64,000 nt of DNA from JAEWSN01 sp942493335 (GCA_942493335.1 OW818693.1:4340001-4404000); one strand, 5' to 3'. Shown: positions 18,377-27,440, numbered from the stretch's first letter. Notes: generated by a model from the sequence alone, not told the origin. Numbers and translations are program-made.

Positions 18377-19192
18377 TCAAAACGGAAACAGACAAGGGTA
18401 CATCTCTTCCTTCAGTTCGCCGCCATATTCGCTGCGTTCGAAGGCCTCCGCATACGCAACTTTTTCCGCCTGCGGACCGTATCTTTCCGCCAGAACCGGG
18501 CGGATGCGATTGGCGAGCGCCGTGTCCCAGTTCCCGATTTCCCGCGAGAGCCAGGAAAAGCGCTCCGCCTCATCGGTCGGGACCTGCGCCGCATATTTTC
18601 CGATCCAGGGCAGCCAATCATAGAATTGGGAGCGATGGCAGGCAATCATTTGCATCTTTTTCGCAAATACCGAATCGATTCGGACGGCTACTGTCGCTTC
18701 AAACGGGATCGGCTTGAGAAAGCTGTCCGCGACATTCATCATGATGGGGGCATAATCCAAGGCCGGCGTATCCGGGCAGATGTTCGGCACCATGAGCAGA
18801 TACGAGGTGCTCTGGACCAGCAGCCCCGCCGCGCGGTGGTCGGTATGGTAGTCGTTGGTCCTGTGTGTGAAAATAAGGTCGGGACGGAACCGGCGGATGA
18901 TCCTGATCAGCTTGTCCCGATTCCGGATGTCCGCTTCCAGGTACCCGTCATGATTGTCCAGGATTTCGTATTCGAACCCGCCGACCGCGCATCCTGCTGC
19001 CGCCTCCCTCGCGCGGACAGCTGCGAGTTCGGGGCCGGAAAGCGTCTGATGGCCTGCATCCCCATTGGTTGCATAGACATATTTCACCTTGTGGCCCAAC
19101 GAGGCGTACAACAGGCAAGTCCCGCCGGTGGTGAGCTCGCAATCGTCCGGATGTGCGCCGATGGTCATGATGCGCAGTTGCTTTGCATGCAT
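18377..19192 (-). CDS. PIG-L family deacetylase
   Basis: Zinc-dependent N-acetylglucosaminyl-type deacetylase of 271 residues (LmbE/PIG-L family, including MshB and BshB). The zinc and catalytic motif AHPDD is at residues ~13-17 and the third ligand is in HTDH. GGAGG lies 8 nt before ATG 19192. There is no signal peptide. The stop codon directly abuts the last hairpin of the repeat array. Substrate unknown; thiol-cofactor synthesis or sugar deacetylation are the usual roles. Confidence 0.88.
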   Translation of the reverse strand: MHAKQLRIMTIGAHPDDCELTTGGTCLLYASLGHKVKYVYATNGDAGHQTLSGPELAAVRAREAAAGCAVGGFEYEILDNHDGYLEADIRNRDKLIRIIRRFRPDLIFTHRTNDYHTDHRAAGLLVQSTSYLLMVPNICPDTPALDYAPIMMNVADSFLKPIPFEATVAVRIDSVFAKKMQMIACHRSQFYDWLPWIGKYAAQVPTDEAERFSWLSREIGNWDTALANRIRPVLAERYGPQAEKVAYAEAFERSEYGGELKEEMYPCLFPF

Positions 19193-19219
19193 GTTGCATT
19201 CCTCCGAGGGTGCCTTATG

Positions 19220-21004
19220 TCACTTGGCGGGTGTAGCGGCGGACGTACTGGCGGGCGTATTGGCGGAAGCGGATGGCGCGGCCGGTTTTCGCAGACGAGA
19301 CTGGATGACGGTCCGTGCGCCGTCGAACTCGTAGCTGCAGGTGACCATGGTCATGATCTGATCTTCCGTGGTCACCTCAAAGGGAAACGGGTACATGGAT
19401 CGCTTGCGAATGTCTTCCAGGAAGGCGTCAAATTCAATGTCATCCTTGAAGTCCATCGTGATGACGTAGTTGTAGCCCGAGTCCACCACATATACAGCGA
19501 ATACGTCCCAGATCATTTTCTCGTACAAGGTATTGAATTCGAAGCTGGGGTGCTCCTTGAAATAAGCTTCCGTCTTGTAGTTCACCAGCGAATGGAACAT
19601 GCTTCCGCGCTTCATGTTGTGTCCGTACAGGGGCGTATTGCGGGCGAGGTTCCGGATGTCCACACGGAAATCAAGGACGATGCTGCCCGTCACCACCTTT
19701 TTCTTGTCAATGTTGCGGCTGAGGTACCAGTCGTTGTCAGAGGACTGCAGCACCGGATAATCAATGACCGTACCCTCTTGACGGATCCATCCGCGGACAT
19801 CCTTGTTTTTCTCCACGAGCGGCTTGTACTCGTCCAACAGGGTTAACACCTTCGGCGGCGGCTCCGGCGTCGGCGTGACCGGTTCCGGTGTCGGGGCGAC
19901 GGCCATTTCCGTGGTCACTGCGGCCAGATACCGGTCATAGGTCTCGCCCGAATCGGCCGAAACAGCGCTGGAACGGGAAGAAATGCGATACTCCGCATCC
20001 TCGTAGAGGAACACGAGCCATTTCTTTCGGGCGGAAACATCCAGTCCGGCGGGAAAGAGAACGGTAATGACCCGATGACCCGGCTTTATTTCCGTTGCGG
20101 GCGGCGTGGCGTTTTCTGCCGGATCGGGGCTGGAACCCAGGCCGAATATCCCCTTGTAAGGAGTCAGGATGGTGCATTTCACTTCCTGGACATACCGGTT
20201 GGTGAAGATGATTTCATCGGTCCGTACCAGGGCGATGTAGTCGGACTCCTTTGCAATGACAGCCGGGTCATCCGAAAGGATTTCCCTGCCCGCATATCGA
20301 TACAGGCCTTGCTGTGCTTCCGGGACTGAAGCCAGCAGGCTTTTCACATATCCGGCTGCTCCATCGAGTGTCTTGAATTCCTTCTTGATGAGTGGGTCCT
20401 TCCGGAGGTTGTCACGACCATCCGCATTGACGGCTTCAAGTACCTTGCCGGAAACGTCGGCGGTGATGCGGATTCCGTTGAAATTATGGAAGTAGGGATG
20501 CGGGTAATAGACATCCGTGGCGCGGGAAAGGCAGAGAAGATAGGTTTGTCCGTCCACATAGGCAGTCTCGCTTCCGGCGGAGCCGGTTCCTTCGTACAGG
20601 TGGATGACTGCGTCCCCGTCGGGGTTGTATAGGGAGTCCACGACCGTGAAGGTATAAATGGAATAACCCTCGTCTGTATCCTCATGGCTGTCGAGTCGGG
20701 AAAGCGTGACGCTTCCGCTTTTTTTCACCGCCTCGTCGAACGGCATGTAGGAGTGTTCCGAACGATCATGGTTGAACATGCGCCGGTATCCGATTTCGAC
20801 GGAAGTGGGGACGGGTTCCTCAAAGGTCTTTTCGAATCCACAGGAGGTGAACAGGAGCAAAACGGCAAGAAAAACAGCCGAAAGGCGTAACCGTCCCGTT
20901 CTGGACAGTGTCAGCCCTCCGATTGTTCCTGTTGCCGGCATGTTGCCCGGTTTCGTTCTTTTTTCCAAGTGGGGAGACCCCGGAGAGTTTTGTTTTCCAT
21001 TCAT
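19220..21004 (-). CDS. Lipoprotein with C-terminal class B sortase domain
   Basis: About 594 residues from ATG 21004. The start is uncertain because no good binding site is visible; ATG at MPATG is an alternative. A basic segment and hydrophobic stretch end in LLLFTSC (Cys55), a lipobox-like site. Residues ~60-390 are an unrecognised extracytoplasmic region, followed by a Pro/Thr/Glu linker (TPEPVTPTPEPPPK). The sortase B domain is at ~400-572 with catalytic His462 (LYGHNM), Cys556 (TCSYEF) and Arg564. An Ala/Ser/Thr/Pro tail closes it. Sortases covalently attach surface proteins to peptidoglycan; a lipid-anchored sortase with a big N-terminal region is unusual. Confidence 0.85.
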   Translation of the reverse strand: MNGKQNSPGSPHLEKRTKPGNMPATGTIGGLTLSRTGRLRLSAVFLAVLLLFTSCGFEKTFEEPVPTSVEIGYRRMFNHDRSEHSYMPFDEAVKKSGSVTLSRLDSHEDTDEGYSIYTFTVVDSLYNPDGDAVIHLYEGTGSAGSETAYVDGQTYLLCLSRATDVYYPHPYFHNFNGIRITADVSGKVLEAVNADGRDNLRKDPLIKKEFKTLDGAAGYVKSLLASVPEAQQGLYRYAGREILSDDPAVIAKESDYIALVRTDEIIFTNRYVQEVKCTILTPYKGIFGLGSSPDPAENATPPATEIKPGHRVITVLFPAGLDVSARKKWLVFLYEDAEYRISSRSSAVSADSGETYDRYLAAVTTEMAVAPTPEPVTPTPEPPPKVLTLLDEYKPLVEKNKDVRGWIRQEGTVIDYPVLQSSDNDWYLSRNIDKKKVVTGSIVLDFRVDIRNLARNTPLYGHNMKRGSMFHSLVNYKTEAYFKEHPSFEFNTLYEKMIWDVFAVYVVDSGYNYVITMDFKDDIEFDAFLEDIRKRSMYPFPFEVTTEDQIMTMVTCSYEFDGARTVIQSRLRKPAAPSASANTPASTSAATPAK

Positions 21005-21035
21005 GATCTGATCGTATCGCAGCTGTCGGCTTGCG

Positions 21036-21866
21036 TCAATCACGGGGAAGTGAGGAGAGAATTCCTTCCAGAAGGACTTTTGCATCCCTGATGTCCTGAA
21101 TCTGCTCGGCGCCTTCGATTTCCCTCTCGATGGTCAGGGCTCCGTGATACCCGGCCGCATGCAGGGCTGCGAGAAGCTGGCCAAAATGGACACGGCCCTT
21201 GCCCAATGGTTTCTCCACACCCAGTTCCCGGCCATTGACGGGATACTCTCCGTCTTTCGCATGAACACCGCGGATATAGGCGCCGAAGATGCCTACCGCA
21301 TCGACCGGGTTCGCCTTTCCGTACATGAGCAGGTTGGCGGGATCAAGATTGATTCCAAGATTATCGAGGTTCGAGTCCTCAATCAGCCTGCGCAGGGTGA
21401 CAGGTGTCTCCTGGCCGGTTTCGAAGAGGAAATGCTGGCCGTTCCGGGCACAATGACGCCCGATGAACCGGACGGCTTCCAGGACTTCGGCATATTGGGG
21501 ATCACTTGGATTCTCCGGCACAAAACCGATATGGGTGATGACGTCGGAAACCTCGAGCCATTTGGCAAAGTCCGACCCCTGGCACAGCATCCTGGACCGA
21601 TCAAACCGATAAGCGACAGGTACGATTCCGAGGGTGAGGGGGCCGGAAGGAAAGTCCCAGGTGGCCGGGCCATCCCATCCGCACCAAAAGGCGGAGATCC
21701 GTATGCCATGCTCCTTCGCGGATGTTTTGACCCGGTATGCCAGTTCTTCCGTAAACAAGGACTTGTCCCACCCGCAAAGCTGGCAGGTCCGGATGCCCAA
21801 AGCATCCATTTTCTCAAATTCCAGTTCGATTTCCGTGCACAAACGTACCAAAACGCCGAGTTCCAT
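21036..21866 (-). CDS. Sugar phosphate isomerase/epimerase (xylose-isomerase-like TIM barrel)
   Basis: 276 residues from ATG 21866, which has GGGAGG 8 nt upstream. AP-endonuclease-2/xylose-isomerase-like barrel: the metal-site segments FETGQE, NLDPANLL, VHAKDGEYP and the terminal TIERE are visible. It is clearly a paralogue of the gene at 28365-29219, sharing LDPAN, HAKDG, PLG-G and L-x-x-GY/F-x-G-x-LTIERE. Members isomerise sugars, inositols or keto-acids; context near glycosidases suggests a sugar role but not which one. Confidence 0.85.
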   Translation of the reverse strand: MELGVLVRLCTEIELEFEKMDALGIRTCQLCGWDKSLFTEELAYRVKTSAKEHGIRISAFWCGWDGPATWDFPSGPLTLGIVPVAYRFDRSRMLCQGSDFAKWLEVSDVITHIGFVPENPSDPQYAEVLEAVRFIGRHCARNGQHFLFETGQETPVTLRRLIEDSNLDNLGINLDPANLLMYGKANPVDAVGIFGAYIRGVHAKDGEYPVNGRELGVEKPLGKGRVHFGQLLAALHAAGYHGALTIEREIEGAEQIQDIRDAKVLLEGILSSLPRD

Positions 21867-21949
21867 ATCCGTGTCCTCCCTGTTGCCGTTGACTTCATGC
21901 AGAGTGGAGCCCTTTCGAATGCATTGCGATGCATGGCAGGTGTCCGATG

Positions 21950-22245
21950 ACATTCTACCGGAATGTCATCCAGTTGTCTTTGCCTATTTGTACAAAATAA
22001 TGGGCGAATCGGCCAGAATCTGTTCGCGCCATCCATGGAATCGGTATGGATGGCTATGCGAGAAGGCACACGGAGAAGCAGACGGCGTTGTCATTGCTGA
22101 AAAATGGCAGTTGGCCACATTAGTAATCAAGAGCATGAAGTGTTGTTCCATCCATCATGAAGTTGAACCGATGCGGATCGTTGTGAATGAAACCCGCATC
22201 GGTCTCATCGGGCAGTTGGAAAAGCAAGGGAAAGCAGGCAATCCG
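21950..22245 (-). pseudogene. Remnant of an APH-family phosphotransferase
   Basis: Reading the minus strand, 22123-22245 encodes LPDETDAGFIHNDPHRFNFMM and LHALDY. This is the Brenner motif HxDxxxxN plus the start of the metal-binding DFD motif of aminoglycoside/homoserine-type kinases. A TAA stop at 22120-22122 interrupts it, but the same frame continues with CGQLPFFSNDNAVCF, which resembles the next family segment, before further stops. The 5' two thirds are absent; the small membrane-protein gene sits there instead. I infer a decayed kinase fragment. Confidence 0.5.
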
Positions 22246-22246
22246 C

Positions 22247-22453
22247 CTACTTTCCCTTGTCGCGCAAAAGGAGAAGCGTCCGTCGATAAAAAGGAAAGGA
22301 AGCAAAAGCGAACAGCAGCCCCGCGGCCAGCCAGATGCTCTTGCCGTCCGGCAGCCCATAAAAGGCGGCAAAGCAACCAAAAGTCAGAACATCACATCCG
22401 ACGGCGATGAGAAGCGGTTTGATGAAGGCTTTTTTCTTTTGTTCTTTCATCAT
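22247..22453 (-). CDS. Small two-helix membrane protein, unknown function
   Basis: 68 residues from ATG 22453; AGGAGG lies 11 nt upstream. A basic N-terminus (MMKEQKKKAF) precedes two hydrophobic segments (FIKPLLIAVGCDVLTFGCFAA and IWLAAGLLFAFASFPF) and a basic C-terminus. I recognise no family. The good binding site and amphipathic charge pattern support a real gene. It lies between the helicase gene and the phosphotransferase remnant, all on the minus strand. Confidence 0.6.
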   Translation of the reverse strand: MMKEQKKKAFIKPLLIAVGCDVLTFGCFAAFYGLPDGKSIWLAAGLLFAFASFPFYRRTLLLLRDKGK

Positions 22454-22551
22454 GCTGTTGCCATCCTCCTGTCCGGAAATCCGGGGAAAGGGTTGCGTCA
22501 AACGCGCTTGGGCGGTCATATCCATCCGGACGAGCACTCTTGTCGTTCTAC

Positions 22552-24012
22552 TCAGCCGAACGAACGCCCTCGTCCGTATCCGCGCCGCCGAACACCGCCG
22601 CCGCCGAACGGGATCTTTTTCTTGTCTTCCACCGGCTTGTCCGAAGGCGTTTCCGTATTGAACGGGTGGTCGTACACCGGCTTGATTCCGCTTTTCGTGA
22701 GGCGCTGGATGGCGCGCAGATTCGGTTTTTCCTCTTCGTCGCAGAACGTGAAGGCGATGCCGGTTGCGCCTGCGCGGCCGGTACGGCCGATTCTGTGAAC
22801 ATAGGTTTCCGGAACATCCGGCAGGTCGTAATTGATGACATGGGAAATATCGTCCACATCGATTCCGCGCGCGGCAATGTCCGTGGCAACCAGGACACGG
22901 GCTTTTCGCATCTTGAAATTGTTCAGGGCGATCTGCCGGGCGGTCTGCGTTTTGTCGCCATGGATGGCTTCCACGTTCACCCGCTCGCTCTCCAGCTCAC
23001 GGAAAATGCGTTCTGCGCCGTGTTTCGTCCGACAGAAGACAAGAACGGATTTCAATTCCGGGTTTTTGAGCAGCCAGACGAGAAGATGACGCTTGTTGAT
23101 GCGGGAAAGATGGTACACATATTGATCGATGGATTCCACCGTAGAGGATACCGGTGTGACGGAAACCTCTTCCGGATCATCAAGAACCGTATCGACCAGG
23201 TGCATGATCTCATGCGGCATGGTGGCCGAGAAGAGCATGGTCTGGCGAACCTTCGGCAGCATGCCGATGATCCGCTTCACATCGGGCGCAAATCCCATGT
23301 CAAGCATGCGGTCTGCCTCGTCGAGGACGAACAGTCGAATGTGGTGGAGGTTGATATATCGCTGTCCGACCAGATCCAGCAGGCGTCCCGGGGTGGCCAC
23401 CAGAATGTCCACGCCCTTTTTCAGCTGTGCGGTCTGGTTGGCCTGGCTCACGCCGCCAAATACGACTGCGATGCTCAAATCCAGGTTCTTGCCGTAGGCA
23501 AGGAAACTTTCCTCGATCTGAAGCGCGAGCTCGCGCGTAGGAGTGAGGATCAAGGCCCGGATGGGCGCGACCTGAACGGCTCCGGGTACTTCCGGCGGAG
23601 CGCCGGGTTTTCTTCTCCTGCGATTCCGGTCGAATTTGCCATCCTGGCCATGTCCGCTTTCCCGGCCGTGTCCGCCTTCAGACGGAGCCTGATCGGCATA
23701 CCCGGAGAAATCGGAGGCATCGGGTGGAACGGTTTCTTCCGCATCGGTTGCATGGGTTTCTTCAGCGGTCTCTCCATTGGCTGCCGCTGCCGCCTTTTCC
23801 CGCAATTCCTGTTTTTCCTTGTGCAGAAGCTGCAGGATCGGAATGGCGAACGCTGCGGTCTTACCGGTGCCGGTTTGGGCGCAGCCAAGAAGGTCACGAC
23901 CTTTCAAAAGCACCGGGATGGCTTGTTCCTGAATGGGGGTCGGCTGCTCGTAACCTTCGCTAACCAGTGCCTGGAGGATGGGGGGGATCAGATCCAATTC
24001 TTCGAACTTCAC
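22552..24012 (-). CDS. DEAD-box ATP-dependent RNA helicase (RhlE-like)
   Basis: RNA helicase of ~486 residues. The start is taken as GTG 24012, since VKFEELDLI aligns with how relatives begin; ATG 24033 and 24042 are alternatives. Q motif (PTPIQEQAIP), Walker A AQTGTGKT, PTRELA, DEAD, SAT, and the C-domain motifs ARGIDV and HRIGRTGRAG are all intact. A low-complexity insertion of ~80 residues (about 66-148) rich in Ala, Glu, Gly and Arg lies between motifs I and Ia. The tail is Gly/Arg-rich (GGGGVRRRGYGRGRS), which helps RNA binding. Expected roles are RNA remodelling, ribosome assembly and cold tolerance. Confidence 0.93.
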   Translation of the reverse strand: MKFEELDLIPPILQALVSEGYEQPTPIQEQAIPVLLKGRDLLGCAQTGTGKTAAFAIPILQLLHKEKQELREKAAAAANGETAEETHATDAEETVPPDASDFSGYADQAPSEGGHGRESGHGQDGKFDRNRRRRKPGAPPEVPGAVQVAPIRALILTPTRELALQIEESFLAYGKNLDLSIAVVFGGVSQANQTAQLKKGVDILVATPGRLLDLVGQRYINLHHIRLFVLDEADRMLDMGFAPDVKRIIGMLPKVRQTMLFSATMPHEIMHLVDTVLDDPEEVSVTPVSSTVESIDQYVYHLSRINKRHLLVWLLKNPELKSVLVFCRTKHGAERIFRELESERVNVEAIHGDKTQTARQIALNNFKMRKARVLVATDIAARGIDVDDISHVINYDLPDVPETYVHRIGRTGRAGATGIAFTFCDEEEKPNLRAIQRLTKSGIKPVYDHPFNTETPSDKPVEDKKKIPFGGGGVRRRGYGRGRSFG

Positions 24013-24294
24013 ATTTTCCTCACGCGGCAGCATCCTGATCATTCCACGCAATGCCGGCCCACCAGGGGTGATTCGACGCGTAAACCGGTATTCGGCCGCT
24101 TTCCTGCTGTCCCGCAGGAGGTGCGGCGTACGTGCTGCCGTTCCTTCATTCTTTCATCAACTTACAGCGTACAGGAAATCGGGGGGAAAGAAAAGGGGGG
24201 GCGTTCCCGCAGAAAGGATGCGATCGTGCATCCTTCACGCAAGGAGTTGATGACAAGGGGTGGAATGATTCAGGGATGCGCCTGCTGAAAATGC

Positions 24295-24324
24295 TTGCAA
24301 ATGGTATTGCATTGGTATTAAAAT
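24295..24324 (+). promoter_or_regulatory. Promoter of the AraR-like regulator gene
   Basis: TTGCAA (24295-24300), 18-nt spacer, TAAAAT (24319-24324), in an unusually AT-rich patch 37 bp before ATG 24361. A direct repeat TGGTATT (24302-24308 and 24314-24320) lies in the spacer and could be an operator half-site; it does not match the Bacillus AraR box. Confidence 0.6.
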
Positions 24325-24360
24325 GGTTCCGTATTCAACATTCTTGGGAGGAACCCATCC

Positions 24361-25407
24361 ATGCATCACAGCCCCCTGATCAGCGAAAAGACGGAAGGAA
24401 TCTTGCGGGAAACCTTTCTGGCGATGCGCACGGATCGTCCGATACGCGTTCCGTCCGAACGCGCGCTGGCGGAAAGTCTTGGCATCAGCCGGGTCAGCAT
24501 CCGCAAAGCATTGCAGGCGCTGATGGACGAGGGCCTTCTGGACAGACGGCAGGGCATGGGCACGTATGTGCGCCCGAACCTGCAGCCGTCCGCCATTCAT
24601 GTGCTCTGCTCCCCGGAAATCAAGCCGGACGATCCGTTTTACCTGAAATTCCTTTCCGCCCTGACGACACATGCCGCAAAGTCCGGCACCTCCCTGAGCA
24701 TGCGCAGGCTCGATCATCCACCGGAAGGGTCATCGGCTGAACCGCTCATCCTCCTCGGTCCCGTAAACCAGGAGGATGCGTTCCTTCTTGAAAAAGCCTA
24801 TCGGCGAATTGTGTCCGTTCATGACGGGAATGTATTCCGCCATGCTTCGGAGATCCGATTCGACGATCGGAACATCGGACGGGCTGCCGCGCGGATTCTC
24901 TTGAATGCCGGTTTCCGGAATCTCGGCATTTTGGCGGGACCCGCCCGGTATGATTCCGCCTCGGAACGCAGGGCCGGTTTCCTGGAAGTGTCCGAAGCGG
25001 AGGCGTTGCCTGTCAGGTTGCTGGTGGAAAAGATGAACTGGGGCGGAGGAATCCGCGCAGCGGAAAGCCTGGTTCGCGACATGTCCGAAAAGGGTTTGCC
25101 CGAAGCGCTGTTCGCTGCAAACGACTGGATGGCGCTGGGATGCATGCAAAAACTTCGGGAATCGGGCATTCGTGTTCCCGAGGACATCTCGGTCCTTGGT
25201 TGTGACAATATCCCCCTGGCCGCGGAATTCCACCCTGCGCTGGCGACGTTCGACCTTGACATGAATCGGCTGGTGGCGGAGATCTTTGAGAAACTGGCAG
25301 AAACCCGGCAGGTCGGCGACAAGGAAAGGGAAGGTGCGCAAGCGGCTGGCAGACTGCTTCTTCCCGCCACCTTCATCCGCAGGGCATCCCTTGGAAGGAA
25401 GGATTGA
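24361..25407 (+). CDS. GntR/LacI chimeric transcriptional regulator (AraR-like)
   Basis: 348 residues. A GntR winged helix at ~1-75 (PSERALAESLGISRVSIRKALQ) is followed by a LacI-type periplasmic-binding domain at ~80-345 (ILLNAGFRNLGILAGP, AANDWMALGCMQKL, VPEDISVLGCDN). This domain swap is the architecture of AraR, the arabinose repressor of Bacillus. GGAGGA precedes ATG. The arabinofuranosidase gene follows directly, so arabinose or an arabinoside is the likely inducer. That assignment is from architecture and context only. Confidence 0.85.
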   Translation: MHHSPLISEKTEGILRETFLAMRTDRPIRVPSERALAESLGISRVSIRKALQALMDEGLLDRRQGMGTYVRPNLQPSAIHVLCSPEIKPDDPFYLKFLSALTTHAAKSGTSLSMRRLDHPPEGSSAEPLILLGPVNQEDAFLLEKAYRRIVSVHDGNVFRHASEIRFDDRNIGRAAARILLNAGFRNLGILAGPARYDSASERRAGFLEVSEAEALPVRLLVEKMNWGGGIRAAESLVRDMSEKGLPEALFAANDWMALGCMQKLRESGIRVPEDISVLGCDNIPLAAEFHPALATFDLDMNRLVAEIFEKLAETRQVGDKEREGAQAAGRLLLPATFIRRASLGRKD

Positions 25408-25528
25408 CCGCTTGCCTGCGCAGGGACCGGAGGCAATCAATCCGACTTCTGCCGACCAAACGAACAACAGCCATGGATCTACAAGAGAAGGATCAGTACC
25501 CAATAAAAAGACACAAGGAGGGCTCATC

Positions 25529-27010
25529 ATGAACCATCTCATCCTGAATGCGGATCTCAAGGGTCCGCGCATCAACCGGAACATCTACGGGCACTTTTCC
25601 GAGCACCTCGGCCGCTGCATCTACGGGGGCATCTGGGTGGGGAAGGACTCGCCCATCCCGAATACCGACGGCATGCGGAATGATGTCCTGCAGGCGCTTC
25701 GGGATCTCCAGGTACCGGTTCTCCGATGGCCGGGCGGATGCTTCGCGGACGAATACCACTGGCGTGACGGCGTAGGGCCGTATGAAACGCGCAAGCGCAT
25801 GATCAACACCCATTGGGGCGGCGTGGTGGAGAACAACCATTTCGGAACCCATGAATTTCTCCGTTTATGCGAGCTGATCGGCGCGGAGCCCTACATCTGC
25901 GGCAACGTGGGAAGCGGCACCGTGCAGGAGATGCAGGAATGGGTGGAGTACATCACCTTCGACGGGGAATCCCCGATGACCAAGCTGCGCAAGGAAAACG
26001 GACGCGAAGAACCCTGGAAGCTCACCTATTTCGGTGTGGGCAATGAAAACTGGGGCTGCGGCGGCGACATGCGTCCGGAATACTATGCGGATTTGTATAA
26101 GCGATATGCCTGCTATGTCCGCAATTTCGGCGGAAACAAGGTCTGGAAGATCGCATGCGGGCCCAGCGACTTCAACTACAACTGGACGGAAGTCCTGATG
26201 CGCGAGGCCGGAAAGAAGATGAGCGGTCTCAGCCTTCATTACTATACGCTGCCCACGAGCAACTGGGACGACAAGGGATCAGCCCTTGAATTCGGAGAGG
26301 GTGAATGGATCACCACGCTTCGGAAAACGCTGATGATGGATGAGCTGCTGACGAAGCACGACACCCTCATGACGAAGTATGACCCTGAAAAGCAGGTCGG
26401 TCTCGTCGTTGACGAGTGGGGAACCTGGTACAACGTGGAACCGGGGACGAACCCCGGATTCCTCTTTCAGCAAAACAGCCTGCGCGATGCGCTGGTGGCC
26501 GGCATCAACCTGAACATCTTCCATCAGCACAGCGATCGTGTCCAGATGGCGAACCTTGCGCAGATGGTCAATGTGCTGCAGGCAGTGCTGCTGACGGAAG
26601 GCGATCAGATGGTCAAGACGCCGACCTATCATGTCATGGACATGTACAAGGTCCATCAGGACGCGGTTCACGTGCCGGTCAGCCTGGAATGCGGACAGTA
26701 TGTGTGCGGCGGGGAATCCGTGCCGCAGGTGCATGCTTCCGCCTCCGTCAATGATGCAGGCGTGCTGCATCTTTCACTCTGCAATCTTGACCCGAATCAG
26801 GAGGCTGTGCTGACGGCGGATATCCGTGGTTTCGCAGCGAAAGCTGTAACCGGTGTTGTCCTGACTGCAGGGGAGATGCAGGCCCACAATACTTTTGAAA
26901 ATCCGGATGCAGTACACCCGGCCTGCTTTGAGGGAGCGTCCCTGACGGATGGAATTCTTTCCGCGAAACTTCCTCCGATGTCCGTGACAGTGCTCGCGCT
27001 TACATGCTGA
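25529..27010 (+). CDS. abfA: Alpha-L-arabinofuranosidase, glycoside hydrolase family 51
   Basis: 493 residues, the usual GH51 size. It removes arabinofuranose from arabinan or arabinoxylan oligosaccharides. ATG 25529 has AAGGAGG 8 nt upstream; upstream in-frame codons overlap the regulator gene and are not used. The acid/base Glu173 is in GVGNENWG and the nucleophile Glu296 in LVVDEWGTW; RWPGGCFADEYHW is a family signature. There is no signal peptide, so it works on imported oligosaccharides. It ends in the C-terminal beta-sandwich (PPMSVTVLAL). Confidence 0.94.
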   Translation: MNHLILNADLKGPRINRNIYGHFSEHLGRCIYGGIWVGKDSPIPNTDGMRNDVLQALRDLQVPVLRWPGGCFADEYHWRDGVGPYETRKRMINTHWGGVVENNHFGTHEFLRLCELIGAEPYICGNVGSGTVQEMQEWVEYITFDGESPMTKLRKENGREEPWKLTYFGVGNENWGCGGDMRPEYYADLYKRYACYVRNFGGNKVWKIACGPSDFNYNWTEVLMREAGKKMSGLSLHYYTLPTSNWDDKGSALEFGEGEWITTLRKTLMMDELLTKHDTLMTKYDPEKQVGLVVDEWGTWYNVEPGTNPGFLFQQNSLRDALVAGINLNIFHQHSDRVQMANLAQMVNVLQAVLLTEGDQMVKTPTYHVMDMYKVHQDAVHVPVSLECGQYVCGGESVPQVHASASVNDAGVLHLSLCNLDPNQEAVLTADIRGFAAKAVTGVVLTAGEMQAHNTFENPDAVHPACFEGASLTDGILSAKLPPMSVTVLALTC

Positions 27011-27082
27011 CAACCAAGCGGAATGGCGGCCATGTGGCGGCCTGTTGCCGGAATAATCGATGGTTCGGGGAGATGTGAAGCG

Positions 27083-27397
27083 ATGACGGCACTGGATTGC
27101 AAAGGTTGTTCGGCAACCGTGCGGATGAGTCCCGGGGAGGCGGAAGAGGCATTTGCACGGCTCCGTCTTCCGCCGGGAACCAGACTTGCGACCGAAGACG
27201 AGTACAGACGGCGGATTGCCTGTTGTGGCGCCTGTCCCGAACTGGAGTACGGGACGACCTGCCGCCAGTGCGGATGCCTGGTGCAGGTGCGTGCGAGGCT
27301 TGCGCATGACGGGTGTCCGAGACCCGGCGGATCCGGTTGGAAGCTTCAGATGCCCAGCCCGGAGGGAAGCAGGCACAGACCAGGAAAAGAGGGATAA
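27083..27397 (+). CDS. Cys-rich DUF6171 family protein
   Basis: 104 residues. Four cysteine groups (CKGC; CCGAC; TCRQCGCLVQVRA; CP near the end) make a likely zinc-binding protein of the DUF6171 type found in Clostridia and Bacilli, with no known role. A 20-residue acidic helical part (PGEAEEAFARL) lies between the first two Cys groups. ATG 27083 has GGGGAG about 10 nt upstream. The stop codon is inside the 5' arm of the bidirectional terminator. Confidence 0.7.
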   Translation: MTALDCKGCSATVRMSPGEAEEAFARLRLPPGTRLATEDEYRRRIACCGACPELEYGTTCRQCGCLVQVRARLAHDGCPRPGGSGWKLQMPSPEGSRHRPGKEG

Positions 27398-27436
27398 AAG
27401 CAAAAGGAAGCGGGCTTGCCCGCTTCCTTTTGCTTT
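27397..27436. terminator. Bidirectional intrinsic terminator
   Basis: Perfect 18-bp stem (27397-27414 with 27419-27436) with a CTTG loop. A-rich and T-rich arm ends serve both directions, between the convergent DUF6171 and isomerase genes. Confidence 0.92.
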
Positions 27437-27440
27437 GTGT

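Noticed and set aside
22167..22203. 10-bp inverted repeat as a terminator of the small membrane-protein gene
   Set aside because: It lies within the kinase-like coding remnant (the two arms encode the DAGF and PHRF regions) and lacks a T-tract.
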